Below, one piece after another: positions 15,804 through 24,783 of a stretch of 64,000 bases of DNA (within the stretch, counting starts at the first letter, position 1; every line of letters begins with the position of its first letter). This DNA comes from UBA2421 sp002343075 (lineage in GTDB: Bacteria > Planctomycetota > Phycisphaerae > Tepidisphaerales > Tepidisphaeraceae). The notes beneath the pieces are model-generated. The model made no database searches and was not told where the DNA came from. It worked only from the letters and a program-made list of their open reading frames with translations. Position numbers and translations under genes: made by a program. The stretch is taken from positions 186,001-250,000 of the forward strand of contig CALJLN010000046.1 in NCBI GenBank assembly GCA_937982565.1. Reading direction: 5' to 3'.

Positions 15804-17957
15804 ATGAGCGCGCAACGTCCATTTCGCCGATACGGAACGATAAGGAGCTTTAGCCGATTCATGCGCGCGGTTGTTCTCACGGCAATAGTCCTAGTGATTG
15901 TTGGCACGCTGCTGCATCCGTTTTACTCCGGTGCCCGCACGGTAGAGCCGGCCCGCGGGGCGGATGGCGGGCAGGCGGTGGCTCGGGTGGACGACGGGCC
16001 GTCGCGCGCCCTGGAGACGGTACGAGGGACGCAGGGGTTTTGGCGCATCGCGCGGGCCGCAGACGGGGTGTGGTGGTTTATCTCCCCGGACAATGAGCCG
16101 GACTGGCTGAACACTGTCACAACCGTGGTGCCCTACCAGACCGGCCGCGACCCCGACGGCCCGCATTTCACCAGCACGGACTACACGCCCGAAGGCGGCG
16201 ATGCCGCGATTCGCGCCTGGGCCGAGGCGACGCTTAGCCGGATACAAGCGAAGGGATTTAAGGGGATTGGCGCGTGGAGCCATCATATCTTTCATGAGCT
16301 GGATGTGCCGATCACGCGCGACCTGAACCTGTGGACTTATCTCGCGACCGACTGCCGTCGCTTTTACTCGCCGCAGTGGGCCGAAACTGTTGAGGCGGCG
16401 GTGAAGGAGCAGGTGACGCCGCTGCGGGATAATCGCAACCTCGTGGGCTATTTCATTGATAACGAACTGGACTGGGGCGAAGGTGGCGCCGGGCCGGCGT
16501 ATTACTTCGACAATCTCCCGCCCGATGACCCCAACCGCGCAGCAGTGATGCGTGTGGTGCGGCAAGTGTGGCCGAGCGTGGAGGAGTTTAACAAGGCCTG
16601 GAACACGACGTTTGCGACGTTTGAGGAACTGGCGCAGTTGCCGTCGCTGCCGGACATGCCCAGCGAATCATACGGCAGGCTCTACTCGGCGTGGCTGGAG
16701 AGCCTCTCGCGCGACTATTTCACGCTGACGACATCGTTGATCCGCAAGTATGACCCGAACCATCTTGTGCTGGGGGTGCGGTTTAAGGGATATGCTCCGC
16801 GCGAGGTGGTGCGCGGCAGCCGCGGGCTGACCGATGTACAGTCGATCAACTATTATGTGTCGGACGGTCGGCTGGACATGGATATGTTCAGCTACATGTA
16901 TGAGGAGTCGGGTCAGCCGGTGATGATAACGGAGTATGCGTTTCACTCGCTCGACGGCCGCAGCGGCAACAGGAACACGGTGGGGTTTGCGGCGCAAGTG
17001 CTCGACCAGCAGGCGCGCGCGGATGGCTATCGGCTCTTCACGTCGCGGCTGGCGCGCGTGCCCTTCATCATCGGGGCCGACTGGTTTCAATGGAGCGACG
17101 AACCGCCCAGCGGACGGCGCGTGGACGGGGAAGATGTGAACTTTGGCATCGTGGACATTGACGATCGCCCGTATGAACTGCTCGCCAGTGCAATCGCGGC
17201 GACCTCTGGCGAGCTGAACGCACAACACCGCGCCAGCGCAACCGACGCCGGTTCCGACATCTGGCGAGAGAGCTTTGCGGTGAAGCCGACGATCAACGTG
17301 CCATACCTTACGCAGCTACCCAGGCTGAATGGCGAACTGAGCGATTGGCCCCCCGCCGCCAAGGTGCAGGGGATGAAGCGCAGCCAGACGATCGGTCTCG
17401 ATCGATCGCGGCAGCCGGTCCCGAACATTTACATGGGCTGGACGCACGAAGGCGTGTATCTCGGCATGGAAGTGTTTGACGATGACATTCAATCGGCGCC
17501 GGCCAAGGGATGGTGGTGGACGCGTGATTGTGTCGAGTTCTGGATCGCGACCAAGCCGGTGGCATCGGATCAGGTGCGCTATGACCCGAACTGCCATCAA
17601 TTCTTCTTCGTTCCGATTGATTACCCCGGCAGCGACGGCGTGGCGGGCGTGGTCGGCCAATGGCACCGCCCGGGCGACGCATTGAGCGACAACCTGATTC
17701 CCCATCCGGCGATCAAGGATGCTGTGCGCGTGCTGCCGGATCGGTATGTGGTCGAGATGTTCATCCCCGCGGCGGCTCTGAACGGCTTTGACCCTGAAAC
17801 CACACGCGAAATCTCCGTGAACTTTCACGCGCGCAACTTCCAGCACGCGATCGAATACTTCTGGTCGGCCCCGAAAGAGGCGGTCACCCAGCTACGCCCC
17901 AACACCTGGGGCACCGCCTACCTGCAACCCCCACCGACGGTGGCGAATGGGGATTGA
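15804..17957 (+). CDS. Secreted glycoside hydrolase-like protein (GH42/agarase-type barrel) with C-terminal CBM9-like domain
   Basis: The 717-residue protein has a hydrophobic signal or anchor near its start (AVVLTAIVLVIVGTLL). The central part (about 80-440) looks like a retaining TIM-barrel glycosidase: the likely acid/base glutamate is in LVGYFIDNELDWGE and the likely nucleophile in QPVMITEYAFHS, with SINYY and FIIGADWFQWSDEP as other barrel landmarks. The last 200 residues (LNGELSDWPPAAKVQG to FHARNFQHAIEYFWSAP) resemble the CBM9-like domain often fused to such enzymes, including the VYLGMEVFDDD and WWTRDCVEFWI strands. The substrate is unknown; agar-like or plant polysaccharide is plausible. 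ATG 15861 is an alternative start because AAGGAG precedes it, though at a long distance. The CE7 esterase gene converges on it. Confidence 0.75.
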   Translation: MSAQRPFRRYGTIRSFSRFMRAVVLTAIVLVIVGTLLHPFYSGARTVEPARGADGGQAVARVDDGPSRALETVRGTQGFWRIARAADGVWWFISPDNEPDWLNTVTTVVPYQTGRDPDGPHFTSTDYTPEGGDAAIRAWAEATLSRIQAKGFKGIGAWSHHIFHELDVPITRDLNLWTYLATDCRRFYSPQWAETVEAAVKEQVTPLRDNRNLVGYFIDNELDWGEGGAGPAYYFDNLPPDDPNRAAVMRVVRQVWPSVEEFNKAWNTTFATFEELAQLPSLPDMPSESYGRLYSAWLESLSRDYFTLTTSLIRKYDPNHLVLGVRFKGYAPREVVRGSRGLTDVQSINYYVSDGRLDMDMFSYMYEESGQPVMITEYAFHSLDGRSGNRNTVGFAAQVLDQQARADGYRLFTSRLARVPFIIGADWFQWSDEPPSGRRVDGEDVNFGIVDIDDRPYELLASAIAATSGELNAQHRASATDAGSDIWRESFAVKPTINVPYLTQLPRLNGELSDWPPAAKVQGMKRSQTIGLDRSRQPVPNIYMGWTHEGVYLGMEVFDDDIQSAPAKGWWWTRDCVEFWIATKPVASDQVRYDPNCHQFFFVPIDYPGSDGVAGVVGQWHRPGDALSDNLIPHPAIKDAVRVLPDRYVVEMFIPAAALNGFDPETTREISVNFHARNFQHAIEYFWSAPKEAVTQLRPNTWGTAYLQPPPTVANGD

Positions 17958-18014
17958 GCCGGCACTTGACGATCTGCGGGCCTTCGCTCTTGCCCCCGTC
18001 GATGGCTGCACTGA

Positions 18015-18992
18015 TCACTCCCCTGCCCTGAGCAACTCAGTCAGCAGCCGAAACTGCAGTTCCTTATGCTCGTAGGGCGTTTCGTGGCCGTGATAGGGAT
18101 AGTTACACATCTGCTTCGCCGCGGGGATGTGGTTGTACGCGGCGTAAATTGTGCTCGGCGGGCAGACATCGTCCCACAGGCCGTTGGCTATGACGGTTTG
18201 ACACTTAATCCACGGCGCGAGGTTCATATTGTCGAAGTAACTAAGCGTTTTGATCACGCGGTCGAAGGTGCTGATGTTTAGCTTGAGATATCGCACTATC
18301 TCGGGGTAAGGGTTCTGTGGCGTGATGTTGATCGCCCGGCGGAAATCGCAGAGGAACGGAACATCGGGCAGGGACAGCGTGAGTTTGCGAGGCGTGAGAG
18401 CCGAGACGGCAAGAGAAATTGCGCCGCCCTGGCTGCCGCCGGTCACGGCGAGGCGTGATTCGTCCACTTCTTTGCGCGTCGCCAGCAATTCGAGGGCGCG
18501 CACGGCGTCGGCATAGACATAGCGATAGTAATACGTCGCCGGGTCGAGAATGCCCTTGGTCATGTAGCCGGTCGAGTGGCCGCTGGCGGGGGCGGATTGG
18601 TCAGCCGAATCGCCGGTCTGCCCTCGGCAGTCCATGCTCATGACGCAGAACCCCTGAGAAGCGAGGGATACCATATCCAGCGGGCGTACGCCTCGGCCGC
18701 CGTAGCCGTGATAAAACATCACCCCCGGATACTTCCCGCTTCCTTCCGGGCGCACATACCAGCCCGCAATGCGCCCCGGCCGGTCATCCGCCCCGCCGAC
18801 GAAACCATCCCACCGTACCGAAAAGCACTTCAGCCCCTTTGCCTTCAGGTCATATGGTGTGACAGCCTCATTCAACGCCTGCGACCCCGCAGCGGAAATT
18901 GTCTGCTTCCAGAAATCGTCAAAATCGGGCTCGCGGTATAGCGCCGGCTTGTACTCGATCAGTTTTTCCAGCGGCCAGTCGATCGATGGCAT
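18015..18992 (-). CDS. Carbohydrate esterase family 7 acetyl esterase (acetylxylan esterase / cephalosporin-C deacetylase type)
   Basis: CE7 enzymes remove acetyl groups from xylan oligomers and related compounds. The alpha/beta-hydrolase signatures are all present: oxyanion region YPGVMFYHGYGGRG, the CE7 marker RGQTGDSAD, the nucleophile in VTGGSQGGAISLA, the acid in GLWDDVCPPSTIYAAYNHI, and the base in YPYHGHETP. The 325-residue length is typical. Start ATG 18992 has GAGGAA about 9 bp upstream; the long upstream extension has no such site. No signal peptide is visible, as is usual for cytoplasmic CE7 enzymes. Together with the convergent glycoside-hydrolase-like gene it suggests handling of an acetylated polysaccharide. 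Confidence 0.9.
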   Translation of the reverse strand: MPSIDWPLEKLIEYKPALYREPDFDDFWKQTISAAGSQALNEAVTPYDLKAKGLKCFSVRWDGFVGGADDRPGRIAGWYVRPEGSGKYPGVMFYHGYGGRGVRPLDMVSLASQGFCVMSMDCRGQTGDSADQSAPASGHSTGYMTKGILDPATYYYRYVYADAVRALELLATRKEVDESRLAVTGGSQGGAISLAVSALTPRKLTLSLPDVPFLCDFRRAINITPQNPYPEIVRYLKLNISTFDRVIKTLSYFDNMNLAPWIKCQTVIANGLWDDVCPPSTIYAAYNHIPAAKQMCNYPYHGHETPYEHKELQFRLLTELLRAGE

Positions 18993-19221
18993 TTTGTCGT
19001 TCCTCACAAAAAGGGGTGACGAGGAGAATATCGGGTTGGTGGATTCATACAAATCCCCATCAACTCCGGAGCCGGGTGAACCGACTGTAGGGCAGCGCAT
19101 CCCGCGCGGCAAGACGGCTATGGCGCCGGGTGACTGAGTGCGCCGGGAAGGCACCTCTTGCGATGAGGTTCCTTCCTATACCAATCGCAGTCATGCATCT
19201 TTCTGGTATGCTCACCGCGCG

Positions 19222-19782
19222 ATGCTGCCGAGGCCGATTACAGTCGCAGACCTGCTTTCCCTGCCCGAGATTGACGGCACGGTGGAGTCGACGCATTACG
19301 CACATGTCAACCGGGTGATCGAGGAGACGTCAGTCACATGGAAGCTGGAGCGGCGGTTGCTGCGCCAGAGGTCGATCGATGGGAATCGGTTGTCGGATGA
19401 TATGCAGTTTGCGTACAAGCAAATCGTGACGGGTGTGGAAGACGGACTAGCGGTGTGTATCGACATGGCGGGTGCGGTGGTGGCGAGCCTGATCGCCCAG
19501 CCGCGGGGGGAGTTGGGGACGTTGCACTTGGTCGATCTGCGTGTGGACTACGATTATCGCCGGCAGGGATTGGGGCTGGCATTGGCGTGTGCGGCGATCG
19601 GCCACGCCCGCGACGCCGGCCTGCGAGCCATCACCGCCGAAACGTCGACGCAAAACGACCCTGCGGCGGAAATGCTGCGTAAACTGGCCTTCGAGCCGGC
19701 AGGCGTTGATGCATTTCGATTCAGCAACCATGATTTGGTTAAGGAACGAGCGATTCTGCTCTGGAGTCTGCCGCTGGAGTAG
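19222..19782 (+). CDS. GNAT family N-acetyltransferase
   Basis: The acetyl-CoA binding motif is in LVDLRVDYDYRRQGLGLALACAAIGHARDAG, followed by the usual TAETSTQNDPAAEMLRKLAFEPAGVDAFRFSN ending in which a water-exposed Asn and the last strand appear. At 186 residues it is a single-domain GNAT. The N-terminal half (LPEIDGTVESTHYAHVNRVIEETSVTWKLERR) shares the layout of streptothricin-acetyltransferase-like members, but the substrate cannot be told. ATG 19222 is chosen as start; an upstream extension is open but lacks a ribosome-binding site. It diverges from the esterase gene and is followed by mgtE after 50 bp. Confidence 0.8.
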   Translation: MLPRPITVADLLSLPEIDGTVESTHYAHVNRVIEETSVTWKLERRLLRQRSIDGNRLSDDMQFAYKQIVTGVEDGLAVCIDMAGAVVASLIAQPRGELGTLHLVDLRVDYDYRRQGLGLALACAAIGHARDAGLRAITAETSTQNDPAAEMLRKLAFEPAGVDAFRFSNHDLVKERAILLWSLPLE

Positions 19783-19832
19783 GCGAGGGACGCTTCACTG
19801 AAGGGGCATTTCAGCCGATAACACCACTACGC

Positions 19833-21185
19833 ATGACGAACATGGATAAACAGTCCGAAAAGGAAGCCGCCGATGCGGCCGTCGAGCGGTCGGAGCAGAT
19901 GGCTGTGCGGGTCGAAGACCTTCCCAGCGCCGACGGGGCGGCCATTCTCACCGACATGCCCAGCGCGCAGGCCGCCGGTGTCGCCGAGGCGCTCGACCCG
20001 CAGACCGCCGCCGACATTCTTGCCGAGATGGACCATGTCCGTGCGGCATCCGTTATCAGCGACATGGAACCGCCGGAAGCATCGACCGTGCTTTCGTACA
20101 TGGACCCCGACGACCGGGTCGACATTCTAGAGCACGTCGAAGCCCCGCTGCATGATCAGCTGGTCGATGAGATGGACGCGCACGAGGCCGCTGAAGTCCA
20201 TCATCTCGAGCAATACCCCCCCGACACCGCCGGTGGGCGCATGACCACACAGGTCACGGCGCTATATGAGCACATCACTGTCGATAACGCGGTAACCATC
20301 CTTCGCCAGCTCTCAAAAGAACTGGAGCAGATGTTTTATGTGTACGTCATCAACAAACACAAAGAACTTGTCGGCGTGCTGTCGATGCGCGACCTGATTC
20401 TGGCCGACCCGAAGACTGTCCTTTCGAGCATCATGATCCGCAATGTGCGTTCGGTGGAAGCAGCGACCGATCAGGAAGCGGTTGCGCGGATGATGAAGAA
20501 ATATGGTTATCTTGCCATGCCCGTGGTCGATCACAACAAGCGCCTGCTCGGGCTGATTACGCTCGACGACGTGATTGAAGTGCTCGAAGAAGAAACCACC
20601 GAAGACGTGCAGAAGCTCTTTGGTGCCGGTGCCGAAGAACGACTGAGCAGCCCCTGGCATTTCAGCTTTCGCTCGCGCGTCTGGTGGCTGGTGATCAACC
20701 TGGGTACGGCGTTCATGGCTGGGGCTGTCGTGGGCATCTTCGAGGGCACGATCGCAGAAATGGCCGTGCTGGCGATCTACATGCCGATCGTGGCCGGCAT
20801 GGGCGGCAACGCTTCCGCGCAGGCGATGGCGGTGGCGGTGCGAGGTATTGCGGTGGGTGAGGTGGACCGGAAGCTGTTGCGGCACGTCATGTCACGCGAG
20901 TTGGTTGTGGGGGTGCTTACAGGTCTGGTCTGCGGCATCATCACGGCGGCGGTCGCGGTGCTCTGGCAGGGGAATCCGATGCTTGGGGTGGTTGTCGGCC
21001 TGGCGTTGGTAATCAACCACACGCTGGCCAGCAGTACTGGGGCTGGAATCCCTTTCATCATGAAACGGCTCGGCTTCGACCCGGCCCAGTCGGCAACGAT
21101 TTTTGCAACAACCGTAACAGATGTCGGGGGGTTCTTCTGCTTTTTGGGCCTGGCAACGCTGTTTAAGCGATCGTTGATTGGTTAG
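19833..21185 (+). CDS. mgtE: Magnesium transporter MgtE
   Basis: MgtE is a dimeric Mg2+ channel gated by cytoplasmic Mg2+ binding. The N-terminal superhelical domain (about 20-130, repeats of DMPSAQAAGVAEALDP type) is followed by two CBS domains (about 145-265; YVYVINKHKELVGVLSMRDL and YLAMPVVDHNKRLLGLITLDDV), a plug helix (EEETTEDVQKLFG), and five membrane helices. The selectivity region MPIVAGMGGNASAQA and the last-helix motif FDPAQSATIFATTVTDVGGF carry the conserved Asp and Gly residues. Its 450 residues are normal. The gene is not obviously co-transcribed with others and no magnesium riboswitch is visible in the 50-bp gap before it. Confidence 0.95.
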   Translation: MTNMDKQSEKEAADAAVERSEQMAVRVEDLPSADGAAILTDMPSAQAAGVAEALDPQTAADILAEMDHVRAASVISDMEPPEASTVLSYMDPDDRVDILEHVEAPLHDQLVDEMDAHEAAEVHHLEQYPPDTAGGRMTTQVTALYEHITVDNAVTILRQLSKELEQMFYVYVINKHKELVGVLSMRDLILADPKTVLSSIMIRNVRSVEAATDQEAVARMMKKYGYLAMPVVDHNKRLLGLITLDDVIEVLEEETTEDVQKLFGAGAEERLSSPWHFSFRSRVWWLVINLGTAFMAGAVVGIFEGTIAEMAVLAIYMPIVAGMGGNASAQAMAVAVRGIAVGEVDRKLLRHVMSRELVVGVLTGLVCGIITAAVAVLWQGNPMLGVVVGLALVINHTLASSTGAGIPFIMKRLGFDPAQSATIFATTVTDVGGFFCFLGLATLFKRSLIG

Positions 21186-21203
21186 ACCGGTACCCAAACC
21201 GGC

Positions 21204-22739
21204 TCACTCACTCCCCGGGCTCAACCGCCGGGCGGCTGCGGCGATCATTTTCTGGAGCCGGGCACGCGGCTGTACGCCGTAAAATAGTTCACGGTCAAAC
21301 TCAACGGCGTCGCGCTGTTCCTGCCGCCGGACTTCCGCAAGGCGGGCCTCCCAGTCCTTCAGCCGGTGATCTGCGGGCCAATGTTCGCGAATCGCGGTGT
21401 GCATCTTTGCAAAAAGTGACGCGCGCTCGCTCGAAGCGCGGGGAGCTGCGTCGATTGCGGCCAGAAACTTCGTCTTGTCTTGCCCGAGCGTCGCATGGCG
21501 AAGCTGGTGCCCCTCGCTGGCCACACACGATACGCACGCACGTTCTCGCCCCGCCGCGGTCGGAAAGAGCAATGTCGCCGTTGCCACCGCAAACGGCGGT
21601 GGGACGATGCCAAAATGACGGTAAATGAGCTTGTCGAGCACCTGATCATACCTGCCCCCACCGATGCCATGCACGAACATGTCGGCGATGAAGAGCCGGA
21701 AGAAGAGCGTGAGTGTGAGCGCACGCGGGGCGATTCGGTGCGCGGTCGCAGCGAGAAACTGCCCCAGCCGCACTGCGGCGTCGGCACCATCATCCGCTGG
21801 CGAAAACGCAATCTCCTCGCCGCTAACGAGTTGCAATATCGTGGCACCGTTCATTTCAAAGACGCTCGGCCTGCTCCGCCGACCCGTGGCCAGGTCATCG
21901 AGCCAAAGCGGTAGCTCGATCGCCTCATGGCTCACAAACAAATCGGGCATCGGCCGGCTCTGAGTGACCAATCCTCGCTCGCTGCGATAGTCCCGCAACG
22001 AGCGGTTGTAGTCGCCCGCGAACCGCCGCGCGTGCGCGAGAATGTAGCTGACGTATTGCAGAAATGCCGGAGACTCAAAAATGGGGGAACAGACCATGGC
22101 GTCGTACCGCAAGCCCAACTCCCAATCCAGTTCATGCAGTGCATTGCAGAGGGCGAGGGAGAGTCGCGGCTGTTCCATCGCGAGCCGCTGGAGTGATTCA
22201 AGCAGCCCAAACGCCTCCGGATCATATCCCCAATCTGCCGCTGCAGAATGCAGGCGTGAACGAATGGACTGGATATGTGCCGGGGAAGGCGCGTCAAGCT
22301 GCCCCGACCAACTCGCCGTCGCCAGCCTGTCGTCGTCGGTGATCGGCAGAGTCGCACCCGGCCAGCGGAGCGTCAGATGCTTCGGAGAATCGGTATCGAC
22401 TGCAAAATGATAGGCCCGCCCCCCCACCGCAGCGGCGGCGGCGTGGATGACAGCATTTTTTGCCCACACCCCCGGGTGCCAAAGTTCGGTCTGGTGGCCG
22501 GTGGCGATGATCGGCTGGCCCGGTTGGCGATGCCCTACCCAGGCGCGCGCCTCTACCCGGAGTTGCGACAATGCGGTTCCCAGCAGGTTGAAATCGATCC
22601 TAGCGAGCCGAACAAGATTAGCCTGCGTCTGCTCGACCAGCAGTGAAGGATTTGGCCAGATGAGCATTTCCCCGTCGTCTGCGGGCGCTTTCCAGTCGGC
22701 GTACGCCGGGGGTGAAGTTACGTCGACGTTTCCACTCAT
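21204..22739 (-). CDS. BshC-like protein (bacillithiol cysteine-ligase-like fold), function uncertain
   Basis: The 511-residue protein aligns by motif with BshC. IIATGHQTELWHPGVWAKNAVIHAAA corresponds to the TGQQ..L..GPLYT nucleotide-binding segment, and VHGIGGGRYDQVLDKLIYRHFGIVPPP to the GGPGE..Y..QL...Y..FG.PMP segment. A C-terminal helical, charged tail (REHWPADHRLKDWEARLAEVRRQEQRDAVEF) matches the coiled coil of BshC. The first motif has H and E in place of Q and G, so it may be a diverged relative with another substrate. Its start ATG (22739) overlaps the stop of the upstream glycosyltransferase gene as ATGA, so the two are translated together. No bshA or bshB is in the window; finding them in the genome would support a bacillithiol role. 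Confidence 0.55.
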   Translation of the reverse strand: MSGNVDVTSPPAYADWKAPADDGEMLIWPNPSLLVEQTQANLVRLARIDFNLLGTALSQLRVEARAWVGHRQPGQPIIATGHQTELWHPGVWAKNAVIHAAAAAVGGRAYHFAVDTDSPKHLTLRWPGATLPITDDDRLATASWSGQLDAPSPAHIQSIRSRLHSAAADWGYDPEAFGLLESLQRLAMEQPRLSLALCNALHELDWELGLRYDAMVCSPIFESPAFLQYVSYILAHARRFAGDYNRSLRDYRSERGLVTQSRPMPDLFVSHEAIELPLWLDDLATGRRSRPSVFEMNGATILQLVSGEEIAFSPADDGADAAVRLGQFLAATAHRIAPRALTLTLFFRLFIADMFVHGIGGGRYDQVLDKLIYRHFGIVPPPFAVATATLLFPTAAGRERACVSCVASEGHQLRHATLGQDKTKFLAAIDAAPRASSERASLFAKMHTAIREHWPADHRLKDWEARLAEVRRQEQRDAVEFDRELFYGVQPRARLQKMIAAAARRLSPGSE

Positions 22740-23500
22740 CGCTGTACTGCTTCGGCGGTGCAGGAAAAACAGTCGGAACATTCTTCGGGTTCGAGGCTCG
22801 CAATCGGCTCGCGCTGCAACTCGCGATGCAACACTTCAAGATAGTGTTTCATGCGGATATAGGCGTCATCAAGGTTGCCGCCAAAGCTGCGATTGGCATC
22901 GTTGTATATCAGCCGGACGGGAAGCTCCGAAATCCGCAGTTTCGCCGCGGCCACGCGCGGCCAAAGCTGCAACGGAAACGCATACCCCGACTCGTCGAGC
23001 ATCAGCGGCACCGTCGGCGACACGCGATGGGCCTTAAAGCCGCAAAATGCATCGGTCAGCTTCCAGCCAAAGAGCACATTCATCACCTTTGTCACGGCAA
23101 GATTAATGCTCCGACGATCGCCCGGGGGCAGATCATCGTCGTCGCGGGGGGCAAGATAGCGCGATCCGCTGATCAGATCCCACCGGTCAGACTCGATCAA
23201 ATCCAGAAAATGCGGGATCATCTCCGGTTCGTGCTGTTCATCACAATCCATGGTGATGACCCAATCAAAACGATGCTCGCCGGCGTAATGAATGGCATCG
23301 ATCACACTTCGCCCGTACCCCTGGTTGCGGTCGTGCCGCAGGAGTCGAATATCGCCTCGCCGGGCAAGCAGTTCGGCGGTGCCGTCGGTGCTTCCGTCGT
23401 CAACGCACAGAATCTCGGGCGAGAACTGCTTTACTTTCGCCAGAACCTGCTCGACATACTTCAGTTCATTGAAGACGGGAATCGCAATGAGAACCGACAC
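22736..23500 (-). CDS. Family 2 glycosyltransferase (polyprenyl-phosphate sugar transferase type)
   Basis: This GT2 enzyme begins VSVLIAIPVFNELKYVEQVLAKVKQF, with the nucleotide-sugar motif CVDDGSTDGTAELL, the DxD-like VITMDCDEQHEPEMIPHFL, and the GSRYL, DAFCGFKAHR and GYAFPLQLW motifs found in dolichyl-phosphate mannose synthase-like members. The tail ECSDCFSC contains three cysteines and may bind metal. There are no trans-membrane segments at the C-terminus. GTG 23500 is preferred as the start because GGGAGG lies four bases before it, and GT2 proteins normally begin right at this strand; a longer ATG form from 23545 is possible. It is the first gene of a two-gene unit with the BshC-like gene. 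Confidence 0.85.
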   Translation of the reverse strand: MSVLIAIPVFNELKYVEQVLAKVKQFSPEILCVDDGSTDGTAELLARRGDIRLLRHDRNQGYGRSVIDAIHYAGEHRFDWVITMDCDEQHEPEMIPHFLDLIESDRWDLISGSRYLAPRDDDDLPPGDRRSINLAVTKVMNVLFGWKLTDAFCGFKAHRVSPTVPLMLDESGYAFPLQLWPRVAAAKLRISELPVRLIYNDANRSFGGNLDDAYIRMKHYLEVLHRELQREPIASLEPEECSDCFSCTAEAVQR

Positions 23501-23738
23501 CAAACCTCCCGTGCCCGTCAAAATTCGGAAACCGATTCGGGCCACGGATCGTAGAGCGGTTGCGCGGGCGGGTCAAACAGGCCCCCATAGTTCGCCAGCA
23601 AATGACGAACCGACTACGGCGAATGCCCACTGCGATGGAAATCTGAGGCGGCGATGCGCTACAGGCAGAAATTTGCCTGCAACATTCCCCCAGCGGGCAC
23701 TTGCCCCAACCCCGCCGCCGCCTTACTTTTCGCATCCC

Positions 23739-24746
23739 ATGCACCGAACACTCGCCGCCTACGTTTCGTCGGCCTTACTCTTGGTCGTAGTCCCGTTGAT
23801 TGTCCTCGGCTGCGCCGGCACCACCGGCCCCGCTGCCGATCGTCCGGCAGGCCTGAACATGTATGTTCAGGCGATCGAGGCATACAACCGTGGAGACAAC
23901 GATCAGGCTGTGGTCATGCTCTTGGAAGCGGTTCGGCAAAACCCTGAACTCCGCATGGCCCGCGCGATGCTCGGCGACCTTTATCGGGCGCGGGGCGAAT
24001 ATAAGAGCGCGCTGCCCAACTACGAGAAGCTTGCCAAGCTCGACCCCTACTCCGCCAGCAGTCACTACAAGCTGGGCCTGACCTACCAACTCCTCAACCG
24101 CCTGAAGGAAGCTGCGGCGGCATATCTCCGGTCGCTTCAACTCGATCCGCAGGACTGGCGCACCAACATGAATCTGGGACTGGTCTATCTCGCGCTCGAC
24201 CAATTGGATGATGCTGTGACTTACCTTGAACGGGCAAGCAAATATTCACCCGACAACTCTGAAATCTGGGCCAACCTTGGCGTTGCACTCGATGCGCGCG
24301 GAAGTGTTGTGCTCGCCGAGGCGGCATACAAGAAGTCGCTTGAGATTGATGGTGATCAGCCCACCACGCTGCTGAATCTCGGCGCCAATCTCATCACCCA
24401 AGGCAAGGCGGTTGATGCGCTGACGGTGATGGAAGAGGCAATGCGGTTTTCTCAATCCCCGCCGACACGCAAGCGCTACGCCGACGCGCTGACTCTCTGC
24501 AATAAGCCGAGTGAAGCGGGTGTTCAGTATGACCAGGTCATCGCCGAAGACCCGCGATTCTGGCCCGCATATTCTGACAAGGGCTTTCTCAAGCTCAAGC
24601 TCTACAAAGACGGCATGCAGCTTGAAGACTCGCACCGACAGGCTGCGATGTCTCTGTGGAAGAAGAGCCTTGAAATGAACCCCAATCAGCCGCGGGTGAT
24701 CGCGGCCATGAAGGAATGGGGCGGGAAGAGTCTCTTCGGCAACTGA
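23739..24746 (+). CDS. TPR-repeat lipoprotein
   Basis: The signal peptide MHRTLAAYVSSALLLVVVPLIVLGCAG ends in the lipobox LGC, so the mature protein is anchored through Cys. The rest (about 40-335) is a run of tetratricopeptide repeats, for example AIEAYNRGDNDQAVVMLLEAVRQNPE, ANLGVALDARGSVVLAEAAYKKSLEIDGDQP and SLWKKSLEMNPNQPRVIAAM. This implies a scaffold for protein partners at the envelope. The frame is open further upstream, but the ATG at 23739 begins the signal peptide. It stands alone between a divergent glycosyltransferase and the rluA-type gene 37 bp downstream, with which it may be co-transcribed. Confidence 0.85.
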   Translation: MHRTLAAYVSSALLLVVVPLIVLGCAGTTGPAADRPAGLNMYVQAIEAYNRGDNDQAVVMLLEAVRQNPELRMARAMLGDLYRARGEYKSALPNYEKLAKLDPYSASSHYKLGLTYQLLNRLKEAAAAYLRSLQLDPQDWRTNMNLGLVYLALDQLDDAVTYLERASKYSPDNSEIWANLGVALDARGSVVLAEAAYKKSLEIDGDQPTTLLNLGANLITQGKAVDALTVMEEAMRFSQSPPTRKRYADALTLCNKPSEAGVQYDQVIAEDPRFWPAYSDKGFLKLKLYKDGMQLEDSHRQAAMSLWKKSLEMNPNQPRVIAAMKEWGGKSLFGN

Positions 24747-24783
24747 CCGCGGGCGCAATCTGCTGGTCGGTGCCAACAAAGCA

